A DNA stretch of 64,000 nt, taken from contig JAJFIX010000007.1 of the NCBI GenBank assembly GCA_021774575.1, positions 1 to 64,000 on the forward strand. Reading direction: 5' to 3'. Shown in pieces: positions 19,301 to 27,211 of the stretch. How positions within the stretch are numbered: position 1 is the stretch's first letter; every line of letters starts with the position of its first letter. The notes under the pieces were generated by a model, which was not told the DNA's origin, made no database searches, and saw only the letters and a list, made by a program, of their open reading frames with translations. Made by a program: the position numbers and the translations under genes. The stretch comes from Alphaproteobacteria bacterium. Its GTDB lineage: Bacteria; Pseudomonadota; Alphaproteobacteria; UBA6615.

Positions 19301-19882
19301 GGGGAAATTTTGCTGATGAACTTTGCTGGTAATCTCATCAATTGCTTGCGCCAATTCCGGATGGCTCGCTGCTGGGGTCCCCAAAACATGAGCTGTTGCA
19401 AAATCGAGCGCCTCGGCACTGTCGCGCTCGGTCATGACTTCGAAATGCGGTGCGATACCGGCCTCAATGGGAAACCGGCGCAGGATCGACTGGCAAAAGG
19501 CGTGAATAGTCATGATTTTGGTGCCGCCGGGAATATCGAGCACTTGTGCAAATAGGCGGCGGGCGGCGCGCATTCGGCCCCCGTCGGCCGGATGTCCGAG
19601 CAGTTTTTCGAGGTCGGCCAGAAGGACCGCGTCGCTCGCGGTTGCCCATTTGCTCAATTCATTGTTAATGCGGATCGCCATTTCCGTGGCGGCGGCCTTG
19701 GTATAGGTCAGGCACAAAATTGCGCTTGGGCGTGTCCCGGCGAGCATGAGGTTGAGAACCCGCTCGGTCAGAACCTTGGTTTTTCCCGAACCTGCCGATG
19801 CCGTGACCCAGGCGGATTTATCGAACGACGATGCTTGAGCTTGGCGGCGATTGGCCCGCTCTAGAATTGCATTGCCTGCCAT
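16367..19882 (-). CDS. addA: double-strand break repair helicase-nuclease AddA
   Basis: 1171 residues. The ATG at 19882 overlaps the addB stop in TAATG; an in-frame extension upstream is not needed. The N-terminal UvrD-type helicase has Walker A T-A-S-A-G-S-G-K-T (Lys34) and the DEAQD-type Walker B I-D-E-A-Q-D-T-S. Helicase motifs continue through R-L-L-Y-V-A-M-T-R-A-E-D-R-L. The C-terminal RecB-like nuclease has V-V-D-F-K-T-N-R. With AddB it resects DNA ends and loads RecA in homologous recombination, the alphaproteobacterial replacement for RecBCD. Confidence 0.96.
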   Translation of the reverse strand: MAGNAILERANRRQAQASSFDKSAWVTASAGSGKTKVLTERVLNLMLAGTRPSAILCLTYTKAAATEMAIRINNELSKWATASDAVLLADLEKLLGHPADGGRMRAARRLFAQVLDIPGGTKIMTIHAFCQSILRRFPIEAGIAPHFEVMTERDSAEALDFATAHVLGTPAASHPELAQAIDEITSKVHQQNFPALLSSLRNERALLGSLLARHNGLTGLINHTYHALGVEPDDTQDNLIAAACADDAFDREGLLRVGAVLSQGSEKTDQPKALLISRWLEQSPTDRCATFNDYTGVFLTKKSTPLAPSKLHTKKMTEKMAALPDIMAAEQARLYATVGQIKALGIGRSTAALLTLGAAILDAYHARKEALALKDYDDLILDTNHLLSRSGAAAWVLYKLDGGIDHILIDEAQDTSAVQWQLVRALADEFYSGLGAGDDVRPVPRTMFAVGDIKQSIFSFQDAEPRLFGENKAHFMSLANGAERPFADVELDVSFRSTEPVLHAVDAVFSKASARDGVTEPGIDLQHHAFRAGAGGMTELWNLVEPQSRDVEASWKPPVESVEADSPKSRLARLLAIRIKAWLSSGEILESKGRPIEPGDIMILVRRRDALVTETVRALKELDVPVSGVDRMVLTEQLAVEDLMALGQFVLLPEDDLTLATVLKGPLVGFDEEDLFTVAHDRKAGLWQALGLHAKSGAPYAGAHAYLTELLAKVDFSRPYEFYATLLARGGRAKIIARLGAEVLDAIDEFLSLALEYERTNTPSLQGFLHWLDAGGAEIKRDLDRATSMVRIMTVHGAKGLQAPIVILPDTCQIPRARDQLFRSPDKDVLLWAPRAEDRDPVCTLAAEVARADIMREQNRLLYVAMTRAEDRLYICGWRGTNQPPQDCWYELISLGLENFVHETVDPVLADSPIEIDPMVKRIAKDQIDPPTIKEQGETLAIGGALPGWAKGPPPPEPTPRRPLAPSRPAIEAPAPLSPLGKSKDGGYDVEAGFRRGRLIHALLQHLPNIARPDRLAAAKSFLVTTALGLDQNGRTELVSEVLAILDHPVYGALFGPGSHAELPVTGLVEVTGEAVSGKKRRSLVVSGRIDRLLVEEKRVLVVDFKTNRPPPIDPSDVPPIYLEQMAAYRTLLADIYPGKQIDCALLWTVGPYWTSLDSAALDKVGFSITA

Positions 19883-22872
19883 TATTGGGCGCCTCCGCCG
19901 TTGTCGCCGCTCCACTCTTTGACTCGGGCGAGATGCTCGAAATCTGAATAGCGTGGCGCGAATTCCGGACGGGGTCGGCTGAGATACGGCGTTTCAGGAT
20001 CATCGAATTTGGCGATTAGGTCCGTTAGACCGGTCAGGGCTTGGGCCGCCAGGTCGGCGGCGTCGGCCTTCAGGTTTTTGATTTCGCCGGGCACTCTGCC
20101 GCCTGAAATTAACCAATAACTCAAGGCGCCGATCGGCGCATTCGGTAAGTCGGCGAACCCGCCAGCGGTGGCAATTGCCGCTTCCAGTGGGAGCTGCGGG
20201 GAGTATCCGGCGGCGACTTCTTTTTCTGTTGGTACGGTACCGGTCTTATAGTCGATTATCTCCAGTGTAGCGTTATTTGTCAGGTCTATCCGGTCGGCTC
20301 GGGCCGACAGGGTAAAGGGTCCGGCCGGGCCAGCAAGAACGATACTGCCCTGGCGTTCGGTATAGGCTTTTTTTATAATTTCCCGTCGGGCGGTTTCGTG
20401 GTTGGCGAACCAAATTGCGATGCGTTCAAATCGCGGCCACCAGAATGCTTTGATGCTGGGTTGGGCGTCGTAGGGCGCGAATGCTTTACGGCCCAGCGCC
20501 AGCAATTGATCCAAAGCGTCTGCAGGGAACGGACCCTGGGAATGGTCTTCGATCAAGCTATCCAAAGAATTGTGAATGAGGGTGCCGTAGTCGGCTTGAT
20601 TGGGGCTGGCGTCGATCGGTTCGAGGGCGCGTAGGCGAAGTATATGTTTGGCGTAGATCGCGTATGGGTCCCGCATCCAGCGCTCGATATCGGTAACCGC
20701 CATTTTTCGCGGCCGACATGCGACCGGTGGCCGTGGTGCCGGTGGCAACACCGGCTGGACCAGTGAGCTCGCATTGTTATCCGGCTGGTCGAGCGCTTCG
20801 GTCCAATGCTTCCAAGGGTCGTCCGGGGTTAGCTGTGATGTCTCACCGGTGACTTCCAGAACCGTTTCGATCCGCGCCAACCAACGCGATGGGACGGTCG
20901 GCGACCCGTCTACTCTGTCGGCGCGGGTCCAATATACCCGGCCTGCCGAGCCGGCCTGTACGAAATCATGCGCGGCCAAGCCGACTTGCCGCTCTGGCGG
21001 CTGTAAGCCAAATGCTGATCTCATATGCCGCCCCATCCAGGGATCGATGTTGGGCTCCGACGGCCATGTGCCCTCGTTCAGTCCACCCAAGATCAGCACG
21101 TCATGGTGCTGCAACCTCGCCTCCAAAGGCCCCAAAATGGCCAGCCGAGGATGAGCACCATAGCGCGGTCGCACAACTTGGTTGGCAATCAGTTCTTCGA
21201 ACAACGCCTGATATCGGGGTGCTGGTATGAGACCGGCAATATCCGATGCGTCGAGAAGGTCGGCGATAAAATCTGCTGCGGTTTCTCCATCTTCGCCAGC
21301 CCATAACAGGGGGCCAGACCCATCATGTGGTACCGCCAAATTCTCGGCAAAGCCAATATGGGCGCGCACCAATTCGTCGAGCCGGACGTTGCCGCCTGCC
21401 AGAATTTTTTCGAACGGTGCGATAAGGTTCTGTACCGTTCCGATCCAGGCCAAAAGGTCCGTGGCCGTGTCGCCCCGAACTTCCTCGAGCGCTGCGATGA
21501 CCCCGGCCAAGCCGGGGGCCGGGCGCGGGCCGCGCAAAATACGTTGTTCGAGCAGACGTGTCATTGACCGAAATTCAGCCGGGTTTTGCCCGCACAATGC
21601 GAACGGGTGCTTAAAGAGCGCGAGTAGCGGTAGCGGCGCCGCGCGCTCGGTTGCAAATTCAAGCACTAGACGCATGAATGTCCCGGCTGGGGTGTCACGC
21701 AGAGGACGGCCTGCGGAATCGTCGACAGTGATGCGCCAGCGACCAAGCGCAGCCGCCACCCGACGGGCAAGGTTTCGGTCAGGGGTTACCAAGGCGCATG
21801 TTTTTCCCGGGCCGTCAGCTAGACATTTGCGCATGATCAAAGAAATGACCGAGGCCTCTTCGGCGGCGTCGGCACAATCGATACGGGTCAATCCGCTTAA
21901 GGCGATAGGGTCGATCGTCGTTCCGGTCACCCACTGGTCCGTCGTTCCTGCTGGCCGTAGGGCTTGGCTCAGAAAATTTTCTCGCGCGACGCTGTCTTTT
22001 GTTAGCCCGCCGGGAGAAAATTCAGCAATTCCATCGCGGTCGCGACCCAATCGGGATAATAGGCGTTTCAGGCCATATTGCGGATGGGTTGGTTCCAGCG
22101 TTTCCCAACTTTTGGCATCGAGGTTTTGGTCGAGACCTGGGAGGATGACCGCGCCCTTGGGTAGCTCGGCGATGAGTGCCATGAGGTCGGCGGTTGCCGG
22201 CACGCTGCCGGTACTGCCCGCTGCAATTACAGGATGGGAAGGGGGCTTTTTTCGCCAGCGTTCTATCTGATCGGCGACAGCGAGGTTGCGGCGTTTGGCT
22301 GGATCCATCATGCCGAGCTCGGCTAGTCTTTCCGGCCATTGGTCAGTGACCAGTTCGAGAAACTCCAAGGTCATTTGCCAATGTTGCGCATATTCCTCAG
22401 GCACCAAATTGGCGAGACTGTCGAAGGTAAGATTCTCTGTTTGTATTTGATCAAGCAAACGGGAAAGTTCGCTGGCCAGTTTCGCCGCATGGTCAATAGA
22501 CAGTTTCGGTTGATCGGCAAGGGTCTGGGACCGGCCTTCAATCAGTGTTGCCAGAGCCAATTGGCGTTGCAATTCAGGGATGGCGGGCGGCAATGAAACA
22601 GAGCTGGCCAGTGGATCGAACAAATGCTCGTCCTCGCCCTCAATATCGCCGAGGGGCACCATGCGTGGCAATATCAGGGCTCGTCCATTCGAATGCCGCA
22701 AAAACGCATCTTGCAAAGAACGAACAGCGCGGCGGGTCGGCAGAAATATCAAGGCCTCGGCCATTGTCTCTGGGGCCGGTCCAAGATGGTCCAGCAGGCC
22801 GGTTGCCAGCGTGTCGACAAAAGAGCGCGCCGCCCGGATCGAATAGACGCCTAGCAGCCGCACCCCGGTCAC
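19882..22872 (-). CDS. addB: double-strand break repair protein AddB
   Basis: 996 residues from a GTG that overlaps the tsaE stop in GTGA; an ATG 37 codons upstream lies inside tsaE and is unlikely. It is the partner of AddA. The N-terminal part resembles an inactivated helicase: the P-loop region reads L-P-T-R-R-A-V-R without a lysine, as usual for alphaproteobacterial AddB. The C-terminal nuclease domain has V-T-D-I-E-R-W-M and E-I-I-D-Y-K-T-G-T. Tight coupling to tsaE upstream and addA downstream indicates one transcript. Confidence 0.94.
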   Translation of the reverse strand: MTGVRLLGVYSIRAARSFVDTLATGLLDHLGPAPETMAEALIFLPTRRAVRSLQDAFLRHSNGRALILPRMVPLGDIEGEDEHLFDPLASSVSLPPAIPELQRQLALATLIEGRSQTLADQPKLSIDHAAKLASELSRLLDQIQTENLTFDSLANLVPEEYAQHWQMTLEFLELVTDQWPERLAELGMMDPAKRRNLAVADQIERWRKKPPSHPVIAAGSTGSVPATADLMALIAELPKGAVILPGLDQNLDAKSWETLEPTHPQYGLKRLLSRLGRDRDGIAEFSPGGLTKDSVARENFLSQALRPAGTTDQWVTGTTIDPIALSGLTRIDCADAAEEASVISLIMRKCLADGPGKTCALVTPDRNLARRVAAALGRWRITVDDSAGRPLRDTPAGTFMRLVLEFATERAAPLPLLALFKHPFALCGQNPAEFRSMTRLLEQRILRGPRPAPGLAGVIAALEEVRGDTATDLLAWIGTVQNLIAPFEKILAGGNVRLDELVRAHIGFAENLAVPHDGSGPLLWAGEDGETAADFIADLLDASDIAGLIPAPRYQALFEELIANQVVRPRYGAHPRLAILGPLEARLQHHDVLILGGLNEGTWPSEPNIDPWMGRHMRSAFGLQPPERQVGLAAHDFVQAGSAGRVYWTRADRVDGSPTVPSRWLARIETVLEVTGETSQLTPDDPWKHWTEALDQPDNNASSLVQPVLPPAPRPPVACRPRKMAVTDIERWMRDPYAIYAKHILRLRALEPIDASPNQADYGTLIHNSLDSLIEDHSQGPFPADALDQLLALGRKAFAPYDAQPSIKAFWWPRFERIAIWFANHETARREIIKKAYTERQGSIVLAGPAGPFTLSARADRIDLTNNATLEIIDYKTGTVPTEKEVAAGYSPQLPLEAAIATAGGFADLPNAPIGALSYWLISGGRVPGEIKNLKADAADLAAQALTGLTDLIAKFDDPETPYLSRPRPEFAPRYSDFEHLARVKEWSGDNGGGAQ

Positions 22873-23333
22873 GGCACCAATTTCCCAATGGTGTCGAGCC
22901 GGGGTTTCCAACTGCCGTGTCCGGTCAAACTGAGCAAACGGTGCTCGGGCGACGAAGTATGGCTGAAATGTATCTCCAACCAATCAGGAGGTAGTCGACC
23001 AGTCAGCCGGTCCGGCCATTCAATAAGGGAGATGGCGGAAGCGAAAGCATCTTCAATACCCAATTCATAGGCATCGTCGGGTCCGGTCAGTCGGTAAAGA
23101 TCGAAATGCCAGATTTCATAGTCGAGTATCGGATAGGTCTGGACAAGTGTGAAAGTTGGGCTCGGAACTTCGATTTGCTTTCCGTTTGCGGCGCGAATAA
23201 GGGCGCGGGCGAACGCTGTTTTTCCCGCACCGAGATCGCCTTCAAGGGCGATTATATCGGGTGGTGAGAGATGGGAGGCCAATGCGGCCGCTAGAACACC
23301 GGTTTCCTGTTCGGATTTTGAAATATAGTCCAT
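22869..23333 (-). CDS. tsaE: tRNA threonylcarbamoyladenosine biosynthesis ATPase TsaE
   Basis: 154 residues. Walker A reads E-G-D-L-G-A-G-K-T with Lys38, then the family motif V-P-S-P-T-F-T-L-V-Q-T-Y and H-F-D-L-Y-R-L. It provides the ATPase needed by TsaBD in making the t6A37 modification of ANN-decoding tRNAs. It lies between divL and addB, the Caulobacter-like order, although the phosphotransferase and nucleotidyltransferase genes often found after tsaE are absent here. Confidence 0.95.
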   Translation of the reverse strand: MDYISKSEQETGVLAAALASHLSPPDIIALEGDLGAGKTAFARALIRAANGKQIEVPSPTFTLVQTYPILDYEIWHFDLYRLTGPDDAYELGIEDAFASAISLIEWPDRLTGRLPPDWLEIHFSHTSSPEHRLLSLTGHGSWKPRLDTIGKLVP

Positions 23334-23351
23334 TGGCTGCTGGTATAGGAG

Positions 23352-25670
23352 TCAGGCTGTGCCGATATCGGAAATATTTTGCCGGTCCGGCCCGCCGGAC
23401 GGGATCCGGCAGGTTACGACCGTGCCCTCGTTTTGTTCGGATGTGATGCTCACTTCTCCTCCATGCAAATCGACGAAAGATTGAACCAAACTCAGTCCGA
23501 GGCCGGCCCCAGTATCGGATTGTCGCACCATGGCATCCGAGCCGCGCTCGAATTTATCAAAGACCCGTTTTATCTGGTTCTCGGCAATTCCGATGCCGGT
23601 ATCGCTAACCGAAAAAATAATATCGTCGCCGTCACGATCTGCATTGAGTGTGACCGCGCCACCGGGTGGGGTGAAGTTTATGGCATTGGAGGCAAGGTTA
23701 AACATGACCTGCTTGATACGTTTTTCGTCGGCGCGCATTGTACCGAGTTTATCCGGGTAATCGACCGTCAACGACAGCTCCTTACTCCCGGCGCGCTGGC
23801 GGACGAGTGCATGCACGCTTTCCATCAGCTTGTCGATTTCAAATATTTCCGGGGTGAGCTCCATATAGCCCGCCTCAAGGGTCGCCAAATCAAGAATATC
23901 GTTTATTAAATTAAGCAGTTCGTTGCTCGACAATAATATTGAATCCAGATAATCGATTTGGGTTTCGCTAAATTCATCGACGCCACCATGCTTCAGCATT
24001 TGGGTGAAGCCAATGACCGAACTTAAGGGCGTTCGCAATTCATAAGACACATTGGCAATAAATTGTGTTTTGAGTTCGTCAGCGGCTTCGAGCGCCTGGG
24101 CGCGCTCGCGTAAAGCCTGCTCAACCCGCAGTCGGTCGGATATATCGATGAATGTTCTAAGCACCATTCCGTCGGGTAATGGCACCGTCGAATATTGAAG
24201 CACAACATTATTGGTCAAACTAATTTGGCCGGAATGCGGCGTTCGCGTAGTCGACTCGGCGACAAGTCTGGCGCGCTGATCCTTCCAGTCGCCATCGGCA
24301 GGAATAAGAGATCGTGCATTATCCAGCAGTTCGGTGACATGGGGTTCGCCGGAAATCTGATCGTCGCTATAATTCCAAATTCGTTTATAGGCAGCGTTGC
24401 TGAGTTTGAGTTTTCCGTCACCGCCAATTAAGGCGATTGCCTCATAGAGATTGTCGAGAGACTGCCGTTGAACCTCGATCAACGTATTATATTCAGCCTC
24501 CAGGGAGAGGCGGTCGGTCACGTCTTCGTAGGTAAAAATTAGCCCGCCGAATGGATGGGGGGAAACACGATTACGAAGCGTTCTGCCATCGGGCAAATGC
24601 ATCAGATTCTCGCGCGGCCCGATTTGCGAGGTGAACAACGCAATTTCTCCATCGCTCCATACACGGAAATCCGATTGCTCGGGCAGCCGTCGCCGGGCCC
24701 GTAAATGTTCCAGCTCTTCGCCCAGGGTTGGGTGGCTGTCGAGCCATTTGGCGTCACTGTCCCAAAGTCGCGCATAGGCTTGGTTATAAAAGGTCAGCTT
24801 AGTATCGGGGCCATAAATTGCAATGGCGACGGCCAAGGTTTCGAGCACATCGGAATGGGCGGCAATGTGGCGATCAAGTTCTTTTTCCAGGTCCCTGACC
24901 TGGCTGATATCCATCGCTTGACCGACGAAACCGATATTTTCTACTGGCGTGAGAGTGATCGAAAGTAGCCGTCGATCGCCCTCGATCACAACATGGCGGC
25001 GTTCTTGCTGCTGCCTGCCGCTGGCCAGGGCGCGGCTGGTCAAATTGGCGATTGCATCCATGTCGGGGTTATTGGCGCCGGCGCTAAATATATTTTGAAA
25101 GGCTTGGCTCGACTGAGCTGGCGTTGTTGAGCCGGCGGGTATCACCCACGCTGGAACGGCCAAATTGTCGATCATCGCTTGCAATTGATCGCGGTCGCGT
25201 TCGGCATTAGCGAGGCGGAAATTCGTGTTGGCGCTGGTTTTCAGCTCTTTCGTAACATCTGCTATCCACAAAATGTCGAGGGCGGCGCCAGGCGACCGTT
25301 GGCCAGTAATATGGAAACTCCCCCCGGGCACCCCTTCGGTCGCAATAAGGTCAATGGTGAATTGAAAACTTTCGCCGCGATTGCGCAAGGCAGTGGTCAG
25401 ATCGTCGAACCGTTGCCGATCGGTCGCATTCATCATTTGGCGTAAAGTTTGGCAATCAGCTCGGTCTAGACCTAGTAATTCAGCCAGTACCGGCGAAACC
25501 GTTTCGATGTCGCCGGGTCCCCAAAATATATAAGCGGCAGGATTTTCGCGCAGCAAGGCGTCGGTAAGTCTGGCGTGGGTCAAAATCCGGGCGCGCCGAC
25601 GGTCGGCAAGAAACCACAGAAATGTGGCTATGACGGCAAGAAGGAATGCGAGGGTCAGCGTCGGGAACAT
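23352..25670 (-). CDS. divL: DivL-type PAS sensor kinase-like regulator with tyrosine at the phosphorylation site
   Basis: 772 residues, nearly the length of Caulobacter DivL (769). A single transmembrane helix at residues 3-21 is followed by several PAS-like domains to about residue 520, then a HisKA domain and an HATPase domain. The H-box reads N-V-S-Y-E-L-R-T-P-L: Tyr543 stands where kinases have histidine, as Tyr550 does in DivL. The ATPase boxes (N-L-A-S-N-A-I-N-F-T, D-T-G-I-G-I, G-A-G-L-G-L-S-L) look intact. DivL controls CckA and hence CtrA phosphorylation at the cell pole. The neighbouring tsaE and ahcY support the assignment. Function as a phosphotransfer enzyme is doubtful; a regulatory role is inferred. 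Confidence 0.85.
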   Translation of the reverse strand: MFPTLTLAFLLAVIATFLWFLADRRRARILTHARLTDALLRENPAAYIFWGPGDIETVSPVLAELLGLDRADCQTLRQMMNATDRQRFDDLTTALRNRGESFQFTIDLIATEGVPGGSFHITGQRSPGAALDILWIADVTKELKTSANTNFRLANAERDRDQLQAMIDNLAVPAWVIPAGSTTPAQSSQAFQNIFSAGANNPDMDAIANLTSRALASGRQQQERRHVVIEGDRRLLSITLTPVENIGFVGQAMDISQVRDLEKELDRHIAAHSDVLETLAVAIAIYGPDTKLTFYNQAYARLWDSDAKWLDSHPTLGEELEHLRARRRLPEQSDFRVWSDGEIALFTSQIGPRENLMHLPDGRTLRNRVSPHPFGGLIFTYEDVTDRLSLEAEYNTLIEVQRQSLDNLYEAIALIGGDGKLKLSNAAYKRIWNYSDDQISGEPHVTELLDNARSLIPADGDWKDQRARLVAESTTRTPHSGQISLTNNVVLQYSTVPLPDGMVLRTFIDISDRLRVEQALRERAQALEAADELKTQFIANVSYELRTPLSSVIGFTQMLKHGGVDEFSETQIDYLDSILLSSNELLNLINDILDLATLEAGYMELTPEIFEIDKLMESVHALVRQRAGSKELSLTVDYPDKLGTMRADEKRIKQVMFNLASNAINFTPPGGAVTLNADRDGDDIIFSVSDTGIGIAENQIKRVFDKFERGSDAMVRQSDTGAGLGLSLVQSFVDLHGGEVSITSEQNEGTVVTCRIPSGGPDRQNISDIGTA

Positions 25671-25707
25671 CGTCTAGTCATTAGACCCGAAAATCGGAGC
25701 GAGTCAA

Positions 25708-25739
25708 TGAAGGCCGCGACGATAACGCCGCGGCCTTCA
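25708..25739 (-). terminator. strong GC-rich hairpin after ahcY
   Basis: TGAAGGCCGCG (25708-25718) and CGCGGCCTTCA (25729-25739) form a perfect 11-bp stem with a 10-base loop. It lies about 40 bases past the ahcY stop and before the divL start. No T-run follows on the - strand, so termination may be incomplete or factor-assisted. Confidence 0.6.
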
Positions 25740-25780
25740 ATATCGAACAATTGTAATAATCTTGCTCGAGCGCTTTTTGC

Positions 25781-27085
25781 TTAGTAGCGGTACATCTCCG
25801 GCTTGAACGGACCGTCTTGTTTTAGCCCAAGATAGGATGCTTGCTCCGTCGACAATTGGGTCAATTTAGCGTCTAGTCGGCTCAGATGCAGCATTGCGAC
25901 CTTCTCGTCTAAATGTTTGGGCAACACGTAGACTTTATTTTCATATTTTTCAGATTTCGTCCAAAGCTCGATCTGGGCGAGGACCTGATTGGTGAACGAG
26001 GCGCTCATGACGAAACTCGGATGGCCGGTGGCGCAGCCGAGATTAACCAGCCGTCCCTCTGCCAAGACGATGAGGCGCTTGCCGTCGGGAAATTCGACCT
26101 CATCGACCTGAGGTTTGACATTATCCCATTTGTAATTGCGCAGGGCGCCGATCTGGATCTCACTATCGAAATGACCGATATTGCAAACAATGGCTCGGTC
26201 TTTCATTTCCCGCATATGGTCGAGGGTGATGACATCGATATTACCGGTACATGTGACGAAAATATCGCCCTTAGCCGCCGCCGAATCCATGGTTACGACT
26301 TCGTAGCCCTCCATCGCCGCCTGTAAAGCACAGATTGGGTCGATTTCCGTCACCAGGACTTTTGCGCCCTGGCTGCGGAGAGAGGCGGCAGAACCCTTAC
26401 CGACATCACCGAAGCCGGCGACCACGGCAGTTTTACCGGCAACCATAACGTCGGTCGCGCGCTTGATACCGTCGACCAGACTTTCGCGGCAGCCATAGAG
26501 ATTGTCGAATTTTGACTTGGTTACGGAATCATTCACATTGATCGCCGGAACCTTAAGCGATCCGTCCCGCTCCATCTCGTAGAGCCGATGGACCCCGGTC
26601 GTGGTTTCTTCCGAAAGACCCTTAACATCAGCTAGCAGTTCGGGAGTTTTCTCGTGCATGACTTGGGTTAGGTCACCGCCATCGTCCAAAATCAAGTTGG
26701 GGCGCCAGCCATCAGGCCCTTCAATTGTTTGGTCGATGCACCACCAGAATTCTTCGTCGGATTCGCCTTTCCAGGCGTAAACCGGAACGCCGGTTACGGC
26801 GATCGCCGCCGCTGCTTGATCCTGGGTCGAGAAAATATTACACGAGCTCCAGCGTACTTCGGCGCCAAGCGCGGTAAGAGTCTCGATTAGCACCGCCGTT
26901 TGGATGGTCATATGCAGGCAACCGACAATACGTGCCCCGGCGAGGGGTTTTTGTTCGCCATATTCGCTGCGCAAGGCCATCAAGCCGGGCATCTCGGTTT
27001 CTGCAATATTGATCTCTTTGCGGCCCCAATCGGCCAAACTTAAATCAGCGACTTTATAATCGCCGCCAGATGCGGTCGTTGACAT
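25781..27085 (-). CDS. ahcY: S-adenosylhomocysteine hydrolase
   Basis: 434 residues. Splits S-adenosylhomocysteine into adenosine and homocysteine, keeping the methylation cycle running. Visible features are [16 protein letters not shown] near the N-terminus, the NAD-binding [11 protein letters not shown], and the C-terminal K-P-E-M-Y-R-Y that reaches the partner subunit's NAD site. AAGGAG lies seven bases before the ATG. The promoter at 27163-27190 is overlapped by a palindrome, so the gene is probably repressed by a methionine-cycle regulator. Confidence 0.98.
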   Translation of the reverse strand: MSTTASGGDYKVADLSLADWGRKEINIAETEMPGLMALRSEYGEQKPLAGARIVGCLHMTIQTAVLIETLTALGAEVRWSSCNIFSTQDQAAAAIAVTGVPVYAWKGESDEEFWWCIDQTIEGPDGWRPNLILDDGGDLTQVMHEKTPELLADVKGLSEETTTGVHRLYEMERDGSLKVPAINVNDSVTKSKFDNLYGCRESLVDGIKRATDVMVAGKTAVVAGFGDVGKGSAASLRSQGAKVLVTEIDPICALQAAMEGYEVVTMDSAAAKGDIFVTCTGNIDVITLDHMREMKDRAIVCNIGHFDSEIQIGALRNYKWDNVKPQVDEVEFPDGKRLIVLAEGRLVNLGCATGHPSFVMSASFTNQVLAQIELWTKSEKYENKVYVLPKHLDEKVAMLHLSRLDAKLTQLSTEQASYLGLKQDGPFKPEMYRY

Positions 27086-27148
27086 TCGTTCTGCTCCTTC
27101 GAACTTCCCAGTAAGACAGGTGGGTTGCCGCCCGTCTCTTCATTTAAT

Positions 27149-27170
27149 GATATAAAGATGTCTTTATATC
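27149..27170. promoter_or_regulatory. palindromic operator over the ahcY -10 region
   Basis: GATATAAAGA and TCTTTATATC form perfect ten-base arms around a two-base centre. The -10 hexamer of the ahcY promoter lies within it, a position suited to repression. An operator of this type is expected for an ArsR-family regulator of the SahR kind, which controls methionine-cycle genes in proteobacteria; that identity is inference. No such regulator gene is in the window. Confidence 0.7.
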
Positions 27171-27190
27171 TTGATGTTTTGGTGTGTCAA
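27163..27190 (-). promoter_or_regulatory. sigma-70 type promoter of ahcY
   Basis: On the - strand, a consensus -35 TTGACA (27190-27185) is followed after 16 bases by TATAAA (27168-27163). Transcription would start about 70 bases before the ahcY ATG. It begins immediately after the end of ptsP, giving ahcY its own promoter. Confidence 0.75.
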
Positions 27191-27211
27191 CCGAATCTTG
27201 TCTTGGGTGGC

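Noticed and set aside
21227-22270. 347-codon open frame on the + strand inside addB
   Set aside because: Antisense to AddB and rich in Ser/Arg/Pro, as expected of a shadow frame in a GC-rich gene.
27086-27156. possible S-adenosylhomocysteine riboswitch in the ahcY leader
   Set aside because: The leader is about 70 bases, but I could not identify the conserved pseudoknot elements; the promoter-overlapping palindrome explains control more simply. A covariance-model search would decide.
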